Below are positions 11,369 to 20,929 of a DNA stretch of 64,000 nucleotides, piece by piece. This DNA comes from Hirudo medicinalis (taxonomy: Eukaryota > Annelida > Clitellata > Hirudinida > Hirudinidae): the NCBI GenBank assembly GCA_011800805.1, contig MPNW01000076.1, positions 31,222 to 95,221 on the forward strand. Direction: 5' to 3'. The notes beneath the pieces are model-generated. The model had not been told where the DNA came from. It was given only the letters and a program-made list of their open reading frames with translations, and did no database searches. Both the position numbers and the translations under genes were made by a program. How positions within the stretch are numbered: position 1 is the first letter of the stretch; each line of letters starts with the position of its first letter.

Positions 11369-12382
11369 ATGGAAACTGATACTAAAGCATCTGCTCCTCC
11401 AAATTTTCCCCCTCCTCCACCTTATGCAGCTAACTTTGGACCAGCACCTGGATTTTCAGGTTTGTAAAGCCTCTTTTTTGGTTATTTCCGTCAACAAAAA
11501 GGAAAGATTTATTTCTGGCCTTTTTAATTTGGAGTCCATTGTTTAATAAATAAAGATATTAATTAATCAGGTCCTCCGGGAGAATTTCCTCAACAACCGG
11601 GTTATCCAGGTTACCCGTCTTACCCTCAGCATCTCTACCCAGGTCAACCGGGGTATCCTCATGTGCCTCCACCTTTAAACCAACCAAGTGAGCTAAAATT
11701 TAAATTAAATTTGTTCTCATTGGATAGCTTATGAAATGATGTTTATTTGTTGAGTTCACATCAAAATAATTTATCACAGTTGCAAGAATTACATAATAAT
11801 TGTGTATTATGCTATCAACATGAATGCTGCTAAAATACACATACCTTAATGATTTTAATGAGCTGACCAGATTGTCAATTAACAATCTTTGGGGGAAATG
11901 TTTGAGAAATAAAAGGTTGAGTTCACATTGTCACAGTAAAATTATTGCTCAATATAACAATTATATGCATAATAAACTGAGCTCTGTTGCATGTAATGGT
12001 CAGCAAGCATTTTTAGAAGCCAAGTTTTGTTCAATAGCAGTTGTGGTCCAAGCACCTGTGCTGACTGCCTACAATAGGGGATTCAGAGAGATCCCTATGC
12101 CCACCACCTGTCCTGGATGCGGTGCGTCCATCGTCACCCGAACTGAATTTGAAGCTGGAGTGCTGACTTGGATTCTGTGCATTGTGATCTTTACCTTTGG
12201 GTTACATCACTTGATGTCTAAATTAGTAATTCCCAATATCACTTTGTTCACTTATTATAAATTTTTAATTCAGACTTTTTCTGGGATGCTGCCTGATTCC
12301 ATTTTGTATAAACAGTCTCAAGGATGTTATACACACTTGCCCCAACTGCCAATGTGTGGTTGCCAAGTACAACAGAATATGA
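11369..12382 (+). CDS. LITAF-domain protein (LITAF/CDIP1-like)
   Basis: Four exons: 11,369-11,459, 11,571-11,687, 12,038-12,200 (or from 12,041) and 12,274-12,382, giving 158-159 residues. The N-terminal half is Pro/Tyr/Gly-rich (APPNFPPPPPYAA, QPGYPGYPSYPQ), typical of LITAF proteins, whose PPxY-type motifs bind WW-domain and ESCRT partners. The C-terminal LITAF domain has the first zinc knuckle TTCPGCGASIVT, a hydrophobic membrane-inserting centre (VLTWILCIVIFTFGLFLGCC) and the second knuckle HTCPNCQCVVAKYNR. Members are monotopic zinc-anchored proteins of late endosomes and lysosomes. The third donor is GTTACA, weaker than usual but fixed by reading phase. An AATAAA at about 12,720 lies beyond the convergent SIRT3 stop side. 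Confidence 0.93.
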
Positions 12383-12733
12383 AGCAGGATGTTACAGCAA
12401 GGACATGTAGACAACTTTAAAATTAAATCAATTGTTTAATCGTCCCTCAAATCAATGCAACTCATACAGATGCAGTATGTTCCTATGGGTTTGCATCTTT
12501 TTTGCTTTGATTAGTTGATCGTAATTGCTTTTGAATGTTTTTTTGACTTTGCAATTACAATTCAGACAATTTTATTCAATGTTGAATCATGAAAAACTCG
12601 GAGAATATGTTTTAGCCATCATTTTTTTTTATGCTTTACGAGAATTATGTTTTACGTTGCAAAACATTTGAACAATTTCTACTTTCCAAATCATGGATTA
12701 TTGTCATAACTTTTTCTGTTAATAAACTGAAGT

Positions 12734-14728
12734 TCAAGACGTCCCCCTCATAATGCTGTTCATGTCATCCTGCCAACCGAGCTTATGTGCAAACATCGCC
12801 AGACCTTCGATCAAGTCTCCTGCATTTGAAATACTATTTAGTTTCAGAACATGCTTTTTCTAACCATTTACGATAATACATATATTCTACTGTCATTGGA
12901 TGATGAGACTCATCTCGTCCATTTATACTAGTAACTTCGTCTAAGCCTAATTCCATCTAAGTGTTGGGTGATGAAATGAATATTCATGGGTACCTTTGAC
13001 CACGACGTCGTTAGGCAGATTCATCGTGAAAGGTCCCACAGTATCCCTATTGAAGAGCACTCTTGGACATTTGGGGTTGGTTTCTTCTACTATGGCAGCA
13101 AATGGATATACCTGAATCAGGTCGTGAAAATAAATGCTTGATGCTTACTAATAAAGATAATAATACATAGGGACATCAAATCCAACAAAAATATGATATT
13201 ACAACAAAAGTGTATGTGCTTGTCAACTTGGAGAGCTGCGTTCCTGGATGCAGTACGGATGATGTGTTGCATTCGCAACCTGGCCTTATGAACCCTTGGG
13301 AAACTGCGCTGTACCACTTAGGTGGTTGTCGTGATGGTCTGTTAAAGATTATGTGGGCACTAACTCAACAAAAAACACTGCTGAAAGGAAAATTGCCAGG
13401 TCATAAAAAATTACCTCAAGTGATGTCCCCATAACTAGTAACAGATCACAGATTTTGAGGTCGTCAATGTACTTGTAAAATCTCAAAGGCAAATTTTCCC
13501 CAAAGAAGACCACATCAGGCTTTATGATGCCCTGAAAGCAAAGTTTGTCCTCAAAATTGGTCTAAAGATTAAACTGATTTTCAGTTTAATTTACCTTGCA
13601 TTTGGGCCTCTTGCAAAATGGTTCAGCCATTTTAATGGCTTGCTGGATCAAAGAGGCAAAAAATAGACATGATTTACAACATTCTGAAGTTTTGGAAATG
13701 TTATTTGAGTTTAGTTTAGTTTAGATCTTTGGATTGCTTTATATATTCAAATCGTATGTGAAGGCATTGCAATTGCCCAACTATTTAAGTAGTGTCATCT
13801 CCCAAGGGTGCTCCCTGATGGTGCATGCTGGGTTGCAAACAGCATTCATAATGTTAGCTTTTTAGCATCTCGTGCAGGAATGCAATCCCACAGCTAATCT
13901 GCATGCCAAGTTAGCATATGTTATGCATGTTTGTCCTCTAAAACTCCCAATAATTTTACCTGAACATCTTCTTGGCTATACTGAAGCCTACACAAAGTGC
14001 ATGTTGCAGTATTAAAGGAGCCATGAGCCTCAATCAGTTTGCTTTCAGGAATTCCAGATGCTGATTAAGTAACCTTTGTTGAAATTGTGTTCAATTTTAG
14101 AACAACCACTCACATCTTTCCAGTCCATCAATATTTTGTGTATATAGACGCAGCAACACCTCTTTCTCATGTAAGAGTGAAATGAAATAATGAGCATAAT
14201 TTGGCTTGTACTGTCCCATTGAACAAAGTTGCTTGGCAACTGTGTAGAAAGGTCTTGGATTTTGCAGAAAGTAATTGATTTCAAAAATAGCTTCTGGATA
14301 TGGAATATTGTAAGGTGCAAGATTGTCATAAAGCCCACTACCTGGAGTCCTGAGTGATATAAAGCAATTACACTCATGTTAAAATAAATCTTTAAAATTT
14401 TGAAATGAAATTTAAATTTGTATTTTTAAATTACCTAAAGTCCGGAACTCCACTAGCCGTGCTTAGGCCAGCTCCACACAAAACTACTATTCTTTTGACA
14501 TTTTGACGTTTGATGCTCTCCACTATATCGTCGATTGAAAGGGAGCACGATGGTCTGAAGAAGTAAGGTCAATTCAGAGTCAACCCTGTCGACTATAACA
14601 ATTGTGCCACTTAAAACGTGTGAATGTCCGGAGCTTACTTACGCTTTGCATGAACCTCTGGATAAGTGTTTGATCTCTGTTGTGATGCTTAAAAGCATGT
14701 TCTTAGAACATTGCAAGAAACGAGACAT
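12734..14728 (-). CDS. SIRT3: SIRT3-like NAD-dependent protein deacylase
   Basis: Eight exons (14,728-14,643; 14,554-14,435; 14,349-14,114; 14,060-13,960; 13,642-13,595; 13,531-13,415; 13,111-12,994; 12,819-12,734) sum to 912 nt, 303 residues. Class I sirtuin landmarks in order: NAD loop [49 protein letters not shown], catalytic His in EAHGSF, zinc pair TCTLC, second zinc pair [33 protein letters not shown] and FNRD. The family removes acyl groups from lysines using NAD, and SIRT3 does so in mitochondria. The first 29 residues ([20 protein letters not shown]...) are basic, Ser-rich and nearly free of acidic residues, so a mitochondrial presequence is plausible. SIRT2-type alternatives are less likely from the ER-x-SGIP and presequence features. 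It is convergent with the LITAF gene. Confidence 0.93.
13785..13915. repeat. Dispersed repeat family B, copy in SIRT3 intron 4
   Basis: The sequence contains CAAGGGTGCTCC, GCATGCTGGGTTGC, a CTCGTGCAGGAATGCAA word and CTAATCTGCATGCC. These correspond in order to words in the copies at 28,495-28,660 and 48,540-48,675. It lies in the 317-bp intron between the fourth and fifth SIRT3 coding exons. Confidence 0.55.
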
Positions 14729-14749
14729 TTTAAACCCCAGCAGTTAGTT

Positions 14750-14830
14750 ACTCGGTAGCCGAGTGGTTAAGGCTTTCGCTTTGATGCGGCTCGGTTAGGA
14801 GTTCAAATACTAGCCGCTCGCAAGAGTTTC
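14750..14830 (+). repeat. tRNA-like element (SINE head or tRNA pseudogene)
   Basis: GTAGCCGAGTGGTTAAGGC at 14,755-14,773 is a near-perfect Pol III A box of Ser/Leu-type tRNA, and GAGTTCAAATACT at 14,799-14,811 is a diverged B box (consensus GGTTCGAATCC). The anticodon arm cannot be folded convincingly and the 3' acceptor side does not pair, so this is not a functional tRNA. It begins about 25 bp upstream of the SIRT3 start codon and points away from it. Confidence 0.6.
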
Positions 14831-16139
14831 TATAGCCAAGTATCGTTAGTTTTCTGAAACAATTTGCGATTGGAAATACCATTCATTCATAAAAATTTGC
14901 TATTTTGTTGTTTTTGCTGAATTCAATTTATCGTCCAAAAAAACAAACGTCGACCGCGTTGAAGCAATTCCCCGCGTCACATCATTATGAGAAGGAGACT
15001 AGGCTAAGCTCTCCAGTCGCGTAGAAGGGGAAGGATAGAGTGTTTAATACTGTTCTAGATTAACGTGTATTGTAGAACTCGATTGGGACGGTTGCCGTAT
15101 TGGTTCTTATTCGTGCAGCCATTGTGAAAAATGGAAGTCTAATGGTTAACCTGGTCCAGCTTTACACAGCTAGAAATTAGCCTTGCTAGCTCATGATAGC
15201 TATCCAGGCGATAATCTATAGCTAAGCTCGTACTGTGATAGAATTACATTTACTAAATGATTAAGACGGACTGGTTCAAGTGTAGCTCAGGTTGACAATC
15301 ATTAATCCGGAATCATTTGGATCTGGGGAGTGCCGGATTATTGATTGATTACTTTATAGAATACACCTAACCCACTAGCTAACCACCTCATCCTAAAATT
15401 AAATTACCTAACGACTCTTTACAAATTGGTTAATAAAGAAAAGGGAATTATCAAATGAAATTCAGGTGAAGTTTTAATGAAACCCAGATAAAATAATTGG
15501 TCCATTACTTCTATTGATTTACACAGGAAAGATCATCATTGCCCTTCCAAATTGAAGAGCTGAAATGTGCAACTAGGAGCACATTTACATGTCCTGAGTT
15601 GAATTGCTATCAGATTTGACATGTTCATCATCTTGTAAAGTGAGTGATGTATCAGGAAATGATGGGAATGGTGGCAACTCATCTGAGTGAGAAGATATCA
15701 AAGGCAGTGGATTTGCAAGTGATGAGGGATTTCAGGATTAGCATCTGGGTGAACAGATGGTGAAGACAATGGATTTTCAAGTGAAGTCACCTCTGAACAA
15801 TAGCTGTAGCTATTTAAAAAAATATATTTTGCAAGCTGACCTGTTTCATATATTTTGGCCTTTCTTTGATTAGTTATCCGACAGCATGTAAATGTTCATT
15901 ATTTCTTGCTCAATTATAAGACTGCATTGCTCTAGACTTTTCAGCAGTTCCCCTGTCAGCTGAACTAACTGATCAATAGAAACTCTTTTTGCTACATCTT
16001 CTACATATATGGCCTAATATGTCCAATAATTGTTTAAATGATAGAAGTACAAAGTTAATTGACATTATTATAGATGGATTCTGGAAAGAGGTTTTATGTT
16101 ACTGAAAATAATCAAATAAATATGAATTTGTTTATTTCA
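14831..16139. other. Intergenic with a hairpin and no clear gene
   Basis: No recognised exon. An imperfect inverted repeat occurs at 15,296-15,310 and 15,333-15,347 (CAATCATTAATCCGG against CCGGATTATTGATTG, 14 of 15 paired). Around 15,530-15,800 the sequence is less AT-rich and Ser/Glu-codon-like on both strands, but no open frame with splice sites could be built. Confidence 0.4.
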
Positions 16140-16140
16140 G

Positions 16141-16305
16141 AGATATCAATCGCCCTGTGAAGGTTATGAGCCGTAATATGAATGATCCTAAAAGTTATGG
16201 AACCATATTACGGAACAAGTTCATCTCTAGGGAGAACTCAAAACACTTGATAAACATCAGAGATGAGTTGTCCGAGAATCTACCAAGGGGATTAGCTCAA
16301 CAGTA
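16141..16305 (+). CDS. Possible orphan terminal exon, unrecognised
   Basis: After a strong acceptor (TTTGTTTATTTCAG ending at 16,140) a frame runs to a TAG at about 16,303. It reads DINRPVKVMSRNMNDPKSYG and continues through RNKFISRENSKHLINIRDEL to PRGLAQQ. Residue use is protein-like, unlike neighbouring frames. A further broken frame at 16,330-16,720 (including LEWKKNSSNYIDITDQV) could be related, in which case the whole region may be a decayed transposon gene. No upstream exon or family could be identified. Confidence 0.3.
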
Positions 16306-17237
16306 GACTATAAAAATAAGCTTGATTTTGAGGTAACAGCATATTCAAATGTCTTGGAAGAATTGGTTTACGGAAGTTCGTTAAGTACCAGCATAAACCA
16401 TATCTAAAAGAGGCTCACAATTAAACAGGACACGGGGAAATGGTGAATTTTGAGATGAACTGAGACTGGCTTACTTTTCTGATCACAAAATGGAACTTAG
16501 ATGTTCCAGATGACTTTAAATATTACTGCTATAATGTTGGAGGGTCTCAAAAATATTTGTCAAACGAAATTTCCAAGATGGCTCGGTAATGGTCTAAACC
16601 GCCATTTCTTCCACTGTTCATCTGAACTTGTTTTCTTAGAGTGGAAGAAGAATTCATCGAATTACATAGACATCACTGATCAAGTATCTAGTTCCACTAT
16701 TACAAAATGTTGCAAATTTTAAGATGTCTTAGCCATTTGCAGCATGTTAACGTTCCCTTACACATTTCAAGGCGGACAAACACCTTCTCTCCTGGAAATG
16801 AATTTGAAAGTTTTTGTGATTTCTATAAACATGAAAATTTATGTTCTCCACTGTTTCTGGTCGATCTACGTACATTGTAAACATTTCCAGTTTTGTGTGT
16901 GTGAAATTAGGACAAAGTTCAAAGACGAGTTTAATAAAATTGATAAATCTACGAATCTAATGTATACCAGAATATTGTTTGAAAAATTGGCCCAAGTTAT
17001 CAAAATACGTAATTGGCCATATCCAAATGTTCAATGAATTGGGCCATTTCACAACTTTTGGCGGGTCGCCATTTGAATACCCCTGTCATAGCACAAGAAG
17101 TATTGTTCACTTCAGTTGGAAACCACATTACAAAACAGCATTCAACTACATCCGATATTTAAGTTTACAGCTTTGCAAGACATGAAAACATGAAAGACAT
17201 GAAATAATTTATTTAAACGATAGGTCTCCTTTTAAAA
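16306..17237. other. Decayed frames and repeat family A
   Basis: Short, stop-interrupted plus-strand frames at 16,330-17,190 and a copy of repeat family A. This may be relic transposon sequence. Nothing can be annotated as a functioning gene. Confidence 0.35.
16925..17105. repeat. Dispersed repeat family A, copy 2
   Basis: Same word order as the copy at 10,655-10,835. The word GGGCCATTTCACAACTTTT here is also matched by a short piece at 22,083-22,104 in a nucleolin intron, which suggests a third, truncated copy. Confidence 0.6.
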
Positions 17238-19449
17238 TCAAGTTAACAATGGCTTGTGGAGATTTAAAAATGGGTCTGACATCCTCCTCATAGCATTGTA
17301 TTTATCACCAATGATTTTCTTCACTCTATGAATTCTAAATATTGAACTTTTTTTATTTATAAAGTCTACTATGTAAGCAATATGTTCAAGAGCATAAACT
17401 TTACCTTATAATGGCTCGAAACAACCTTTATGGCGAATATGATATTAAAAGCAGCATAAGCTGAAGCGAATGCAACCAAGGCCATTTTGTCCACATAAAC
17501 GATATATAAATCAGGTTTGGAAGAAGTGCTGATCGGCTTGGATGACGAGCAACCCATGAGTGTGATGTCTGTAAAAAAAAAAGTGTGAATGCTTTAATTC
17601 TGAGTTAAATACGCAAATAGGACAAATATACCTGGTAGAAATTCTGTGATGTTTAGAACTGAAACGGTTGTAAAAGTATTGGATGCAGTATCAACAGATT
17701 GTCCTACTTTTGGAAAATTTTCAAAAATGAGGCCGCCGCTTATTGCATGCCAAAAACATATGCAAATCAAAATAATCATCGTTCCCAGAATGTATTTATC
17801 CTGGAACGAAAGGATGAAGATAAGATGTCAATAATTAACTTTCTTCGTTGCACCTTACCACCAACGTGAGATAGGAAATTTTAGGGAGACTTTTACTGAC
17901 AACGAACTTGAATGTGACACACGTGAGGATTAGTGTAAAAGTCAATTGAAGACGATTGGGAACTAGTTCTAAACCCACCGCGAATGAAGCGAAACTGAGG
18001 CTACAGAGAGCCATCTTGAAAAAAATGAACTCACATTTCATACAAAGATGAAAAACATTTAGAATTATTTTACGTATATGCTCCGTTTAAAATAAGTGAC
18101 TTTATTGTTATTTTGTAATAAATGTTAATTGAAAGATTGGTTGGACCTGAATAAAAATTATTTAATGGTTATTTGGCATTGCATCTTCTTGAGGAAAATT
18201 TACGAACCAAGATCACGACGACGTTGAAAATGAAAAACTGTGGTCTCCTGGAGGCTTTGGCAGCAACGCAGAAGGAGGAATGCTGGCTTTTGATGTTGTT
18301 TACCTTCTTCTCTGTAACCTTGAAGTTGAGATGGAACATACTCAGAGAAATGTTTCAATCGAGTGGTGTGGTCAATGCATTTAAATGCCGGTATTTTTAC
18401 AATTTAGACATTTTGCTATATTTCAGCACACCTTAAGTGCAAGATGCATACTTTAGACCATTTTGTGAGGCTTTCTCCCAAGGCCCATTCCTGTTCGGCA
18501 CTGAAAGCCCTCACATTGAGCCCGCATTCATCTTTTTCGTCTTCAAACAGTTCAACTTCGCCTAAGGTTCTTTCGCTTGCTACGCATATTGTTAAATCCT
18601 GTCTTATTGAATGAACTGAAGTTCTCACATAAAAGTCAAAAAGCATTCTTACATTTGTTTAAATAGTTTGCAATACCTTTTCTGGTCATTAACATGTAAA
18701 TAAATTCAACTTTAAAATGAACGTACTTATCACAAATGATTAAGTTATTTAACTTCTCATCATGTAAACGCCTACAGAACATACTAACTTGTCAAAAGGG
18801 AAATCATATAGTTCCATACTTTCATAAAATTGACCTGAAAACTTTTTCGATTCCAAAACTAGAGCCCGTCCAGTTTTATCAAACTGAGCAGCATATGAAG
18901 TGTTCACCTTGATATCACCTATTGCATTCGATATCGTCACTTTTGGTGTCCACACTTCCTTCCATTCAATTGCTTCCTAGAAATACATTTTCAACTTTTA
19001 TGTACCGTTTGACAGTCAATGGCGACTTTGTCAACCAACTCTCATTTTCCCATCCAATGACATTTCTCTCCATTTAGAAATCACCATTACGTCAGCTGAG
19101 AAGCGATCTTTTATGGTGTCTATGGCTCCGATTTTCAGAAAGGTAATTTTTATTTTCACTTTCGTCTGTTAAACAAGAAATAGAGAGATACAATAAAATG
19201 GTAAGATATGAAGCATTAGTGATAGGTTTTCTTCTTAGCTACCTTTGATGGCTTGTCATTAACTACATTGCAATCCTCCGTTAAAGATGGTTTGGAAGTA
19301 CCTTGATTTTTCAGATGCACATTTGTCAAGTCATTAATAGCTTCCATATGACTTTGAAGCGAATCGTTTAGAGCCAGAAGCATTTCATTTAAAGCATCTA
19401 TAAACGCAGAATTCAACATTTCTTTGGTTATGCATTGAAAAAGTTGCAT
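17238..19449 (-). CDS. Pentameric ligand-gated ion channel lacking the Cys-loop cysteines
   Basis: Nine exons (19,449-19,243; 19,165-19,040; 18,976-18,785; 18,598-18,432; 18,340-18,208; 18,014-17,859; 17,800-17,632; 17,568-17,397; 17,334-17,238) give 472 residues. Ligand-binding domain signs: ITFLKIGAIDTIKDRFSADV, VWTPKVTISNA, MELYDFPFDKLDLTICV. Pre-M1 and M1: RRPQFFIFNVVVIL. M2 and the M2-M3 loop: RLQLTFTLILTCVTFKFVVS, LPKISYLTLVDKYILG. M3 follows, then M4 (MALVAFASAYAAFNIIFAIK). Members are pentameric membrane channels opened by small ligands. Two oddities: the position 13 residues before the loop's second Cys site is not Cys and the loop keeps only the PFD core, and the first exon (MQLFQCITKEMLNSAF...) is polar with no signal peptide. 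The donor of exon 8 (GTTTAT) is weak and set by phase. Ligand and ion selectivity cannot be inferred. Confidence 0.82.
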
Positions 19450-19949
19450 TTATTTGAATGATGGCCTTACGGATGCGTTTTAGTGCCAAGAAGTCATAAA
19501 TAATTCACTACAGAGCTCGTTCGAAATTATACAGTATTGATTTATGTTCGGTTTAATTTATTTTACTTTATTTTATTAAACTCCTTTGATAACTAGATTT
19601 GGACATTCACATTTACTATTATTTTTATTAAACCGCATAGATGTTAGGTGGAAAGATTTCTTCAGTATCAATTTGTTGTTACAACATGCTTCTCTCCCTC
19701 AAGGAAGCAAAACCTTTTGATCCTCATTAAGTATTTGTTGTCCTCATAGTTCAGCTCATCGTAACTGAAATTGATTACAACAATTCCTTCATGGCTAAAA
19801 CTATCTTGATCTCGTCACATATTCTTAGCAAAGATCATCAGACTTCATAATATCCCTACGAGAAGTCTACATGGGTGCAAAATTCCTCAAAAATACATTC
19901 TAAAATAGATTCAATGGTCTACTTCGGCGGCGGCAGATACCTCGATACC
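19450..19949. other. Intergenic, no gene seen
   Basis: About 500 bp upstream of the channel gene. It is AT-rich with no recognisable motif, and is the presumed promoter side of the channel gene. Confidence 0.4.
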
Positions 19950-20571
19950 TCAGTGTTTTACTGATAACACAACCAGTGCGCCCATCGCTCGTCCTGCAGT
20001 AGAATCATTTTCGTCCCGAGTCGAAAGGCATGGTGAACGGTCTTTCCATGAGTATATGCAGTCCTCCTCATCCTGATGCTCATACAAAGTTGAATTGGTC
20101 CAAAAACACCTCTACACCCAATTATATACATCATTGCTCTCATTTTTAAGATGTTCAGTTTTTTCTCTAAATTTAGATAGTATTCCATTTCAATTTCATT
20201 ACTTTTTTTAAAAAAAAGCACATATTTTCCTCACATGTATCCTCACATTCTATCAGGATTAATGAGTCCCTGCAAAAATTGCTAAATAGAAATGTACTTT
20301 TTTTTAAACTAAATAAATAACAATGTTCAGATATTAGGAGTGAAGTAATGAAGCAAAGAAATTTGGGAGGTCATCCATAGAAACGTTTGTCTAGTCTGAC
20401 GTCGATCTGTCTTTTAGCACTAGGTGGAAATAGTAAAAAAAAACATAAGCAATTATTTACAGCATAAATAGTACGAATGGCAAGTGCATTTGCCCATCTT
20501 TCGAACGACTTTAGAATTTCCTCTGCTTTACAGTCTCGCAGCTTCCTTATCCACGGGTGCGTGCCAAACAT
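19950..20571 (-). CDS. Possible small gene divergent from nucleolin, unrecognised
   Basis: An ATG frame at 20,571 reads MFGTHPWIRKLRDCKAEEIL and on through ERWANALAIRTIYAV. After a putative short intron, or straight through, it reaches AKRQIDVRLDKRFYG and a stop. A separate protein-like stretch at 20,100-19,950 reads WTNSTLYEHQDEEDCIYSWK and on to ALVVLSVKH and a stop, and could be a following exon. The start lies about 360 bp from the nucleolin start on the opposite strand, so a shared promoter is possible. Splicing is unresolved and the family unknown. Confidence 0.3.
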
Positions 20572-20929
20572 ATAGCATTAGACGTGACAAATGCTTAACT
20601 TCTTTAACCAACACAATTGTTTAAACCGAATATTCACGTCTTAATATAAATTATATATAATTAATTAGACAATTTAATAAATTCATTTATCTGTAAAATA
20701 TATTTGATCAACGGAAGTGCAAACAATGCGCAAAATTTATATATTTAAATACTTTTACAAAATCAATTTAAAAATATTTAATGTAGTTTATTATTTATGA
20801 TGTGAAAATTAGTTTATTGTAAAAATGATAAATAAATACTAACTTTCTTATCTTTGGAAAGCCTTATCCGATTTGGGAAGCCGATTGTTGGTTCTATTCG
20901 CCTATTGCTTGTTATAGTTAAATTAGAAG

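Noticed and set aside
14750..14830. Functional tRNA-Ser or tRNA-Leu gene
   Set aside because: The A box is excellent, but the B box is degraded, the acceptor stem does not pair and no anticodon loop of correct geometry is found.
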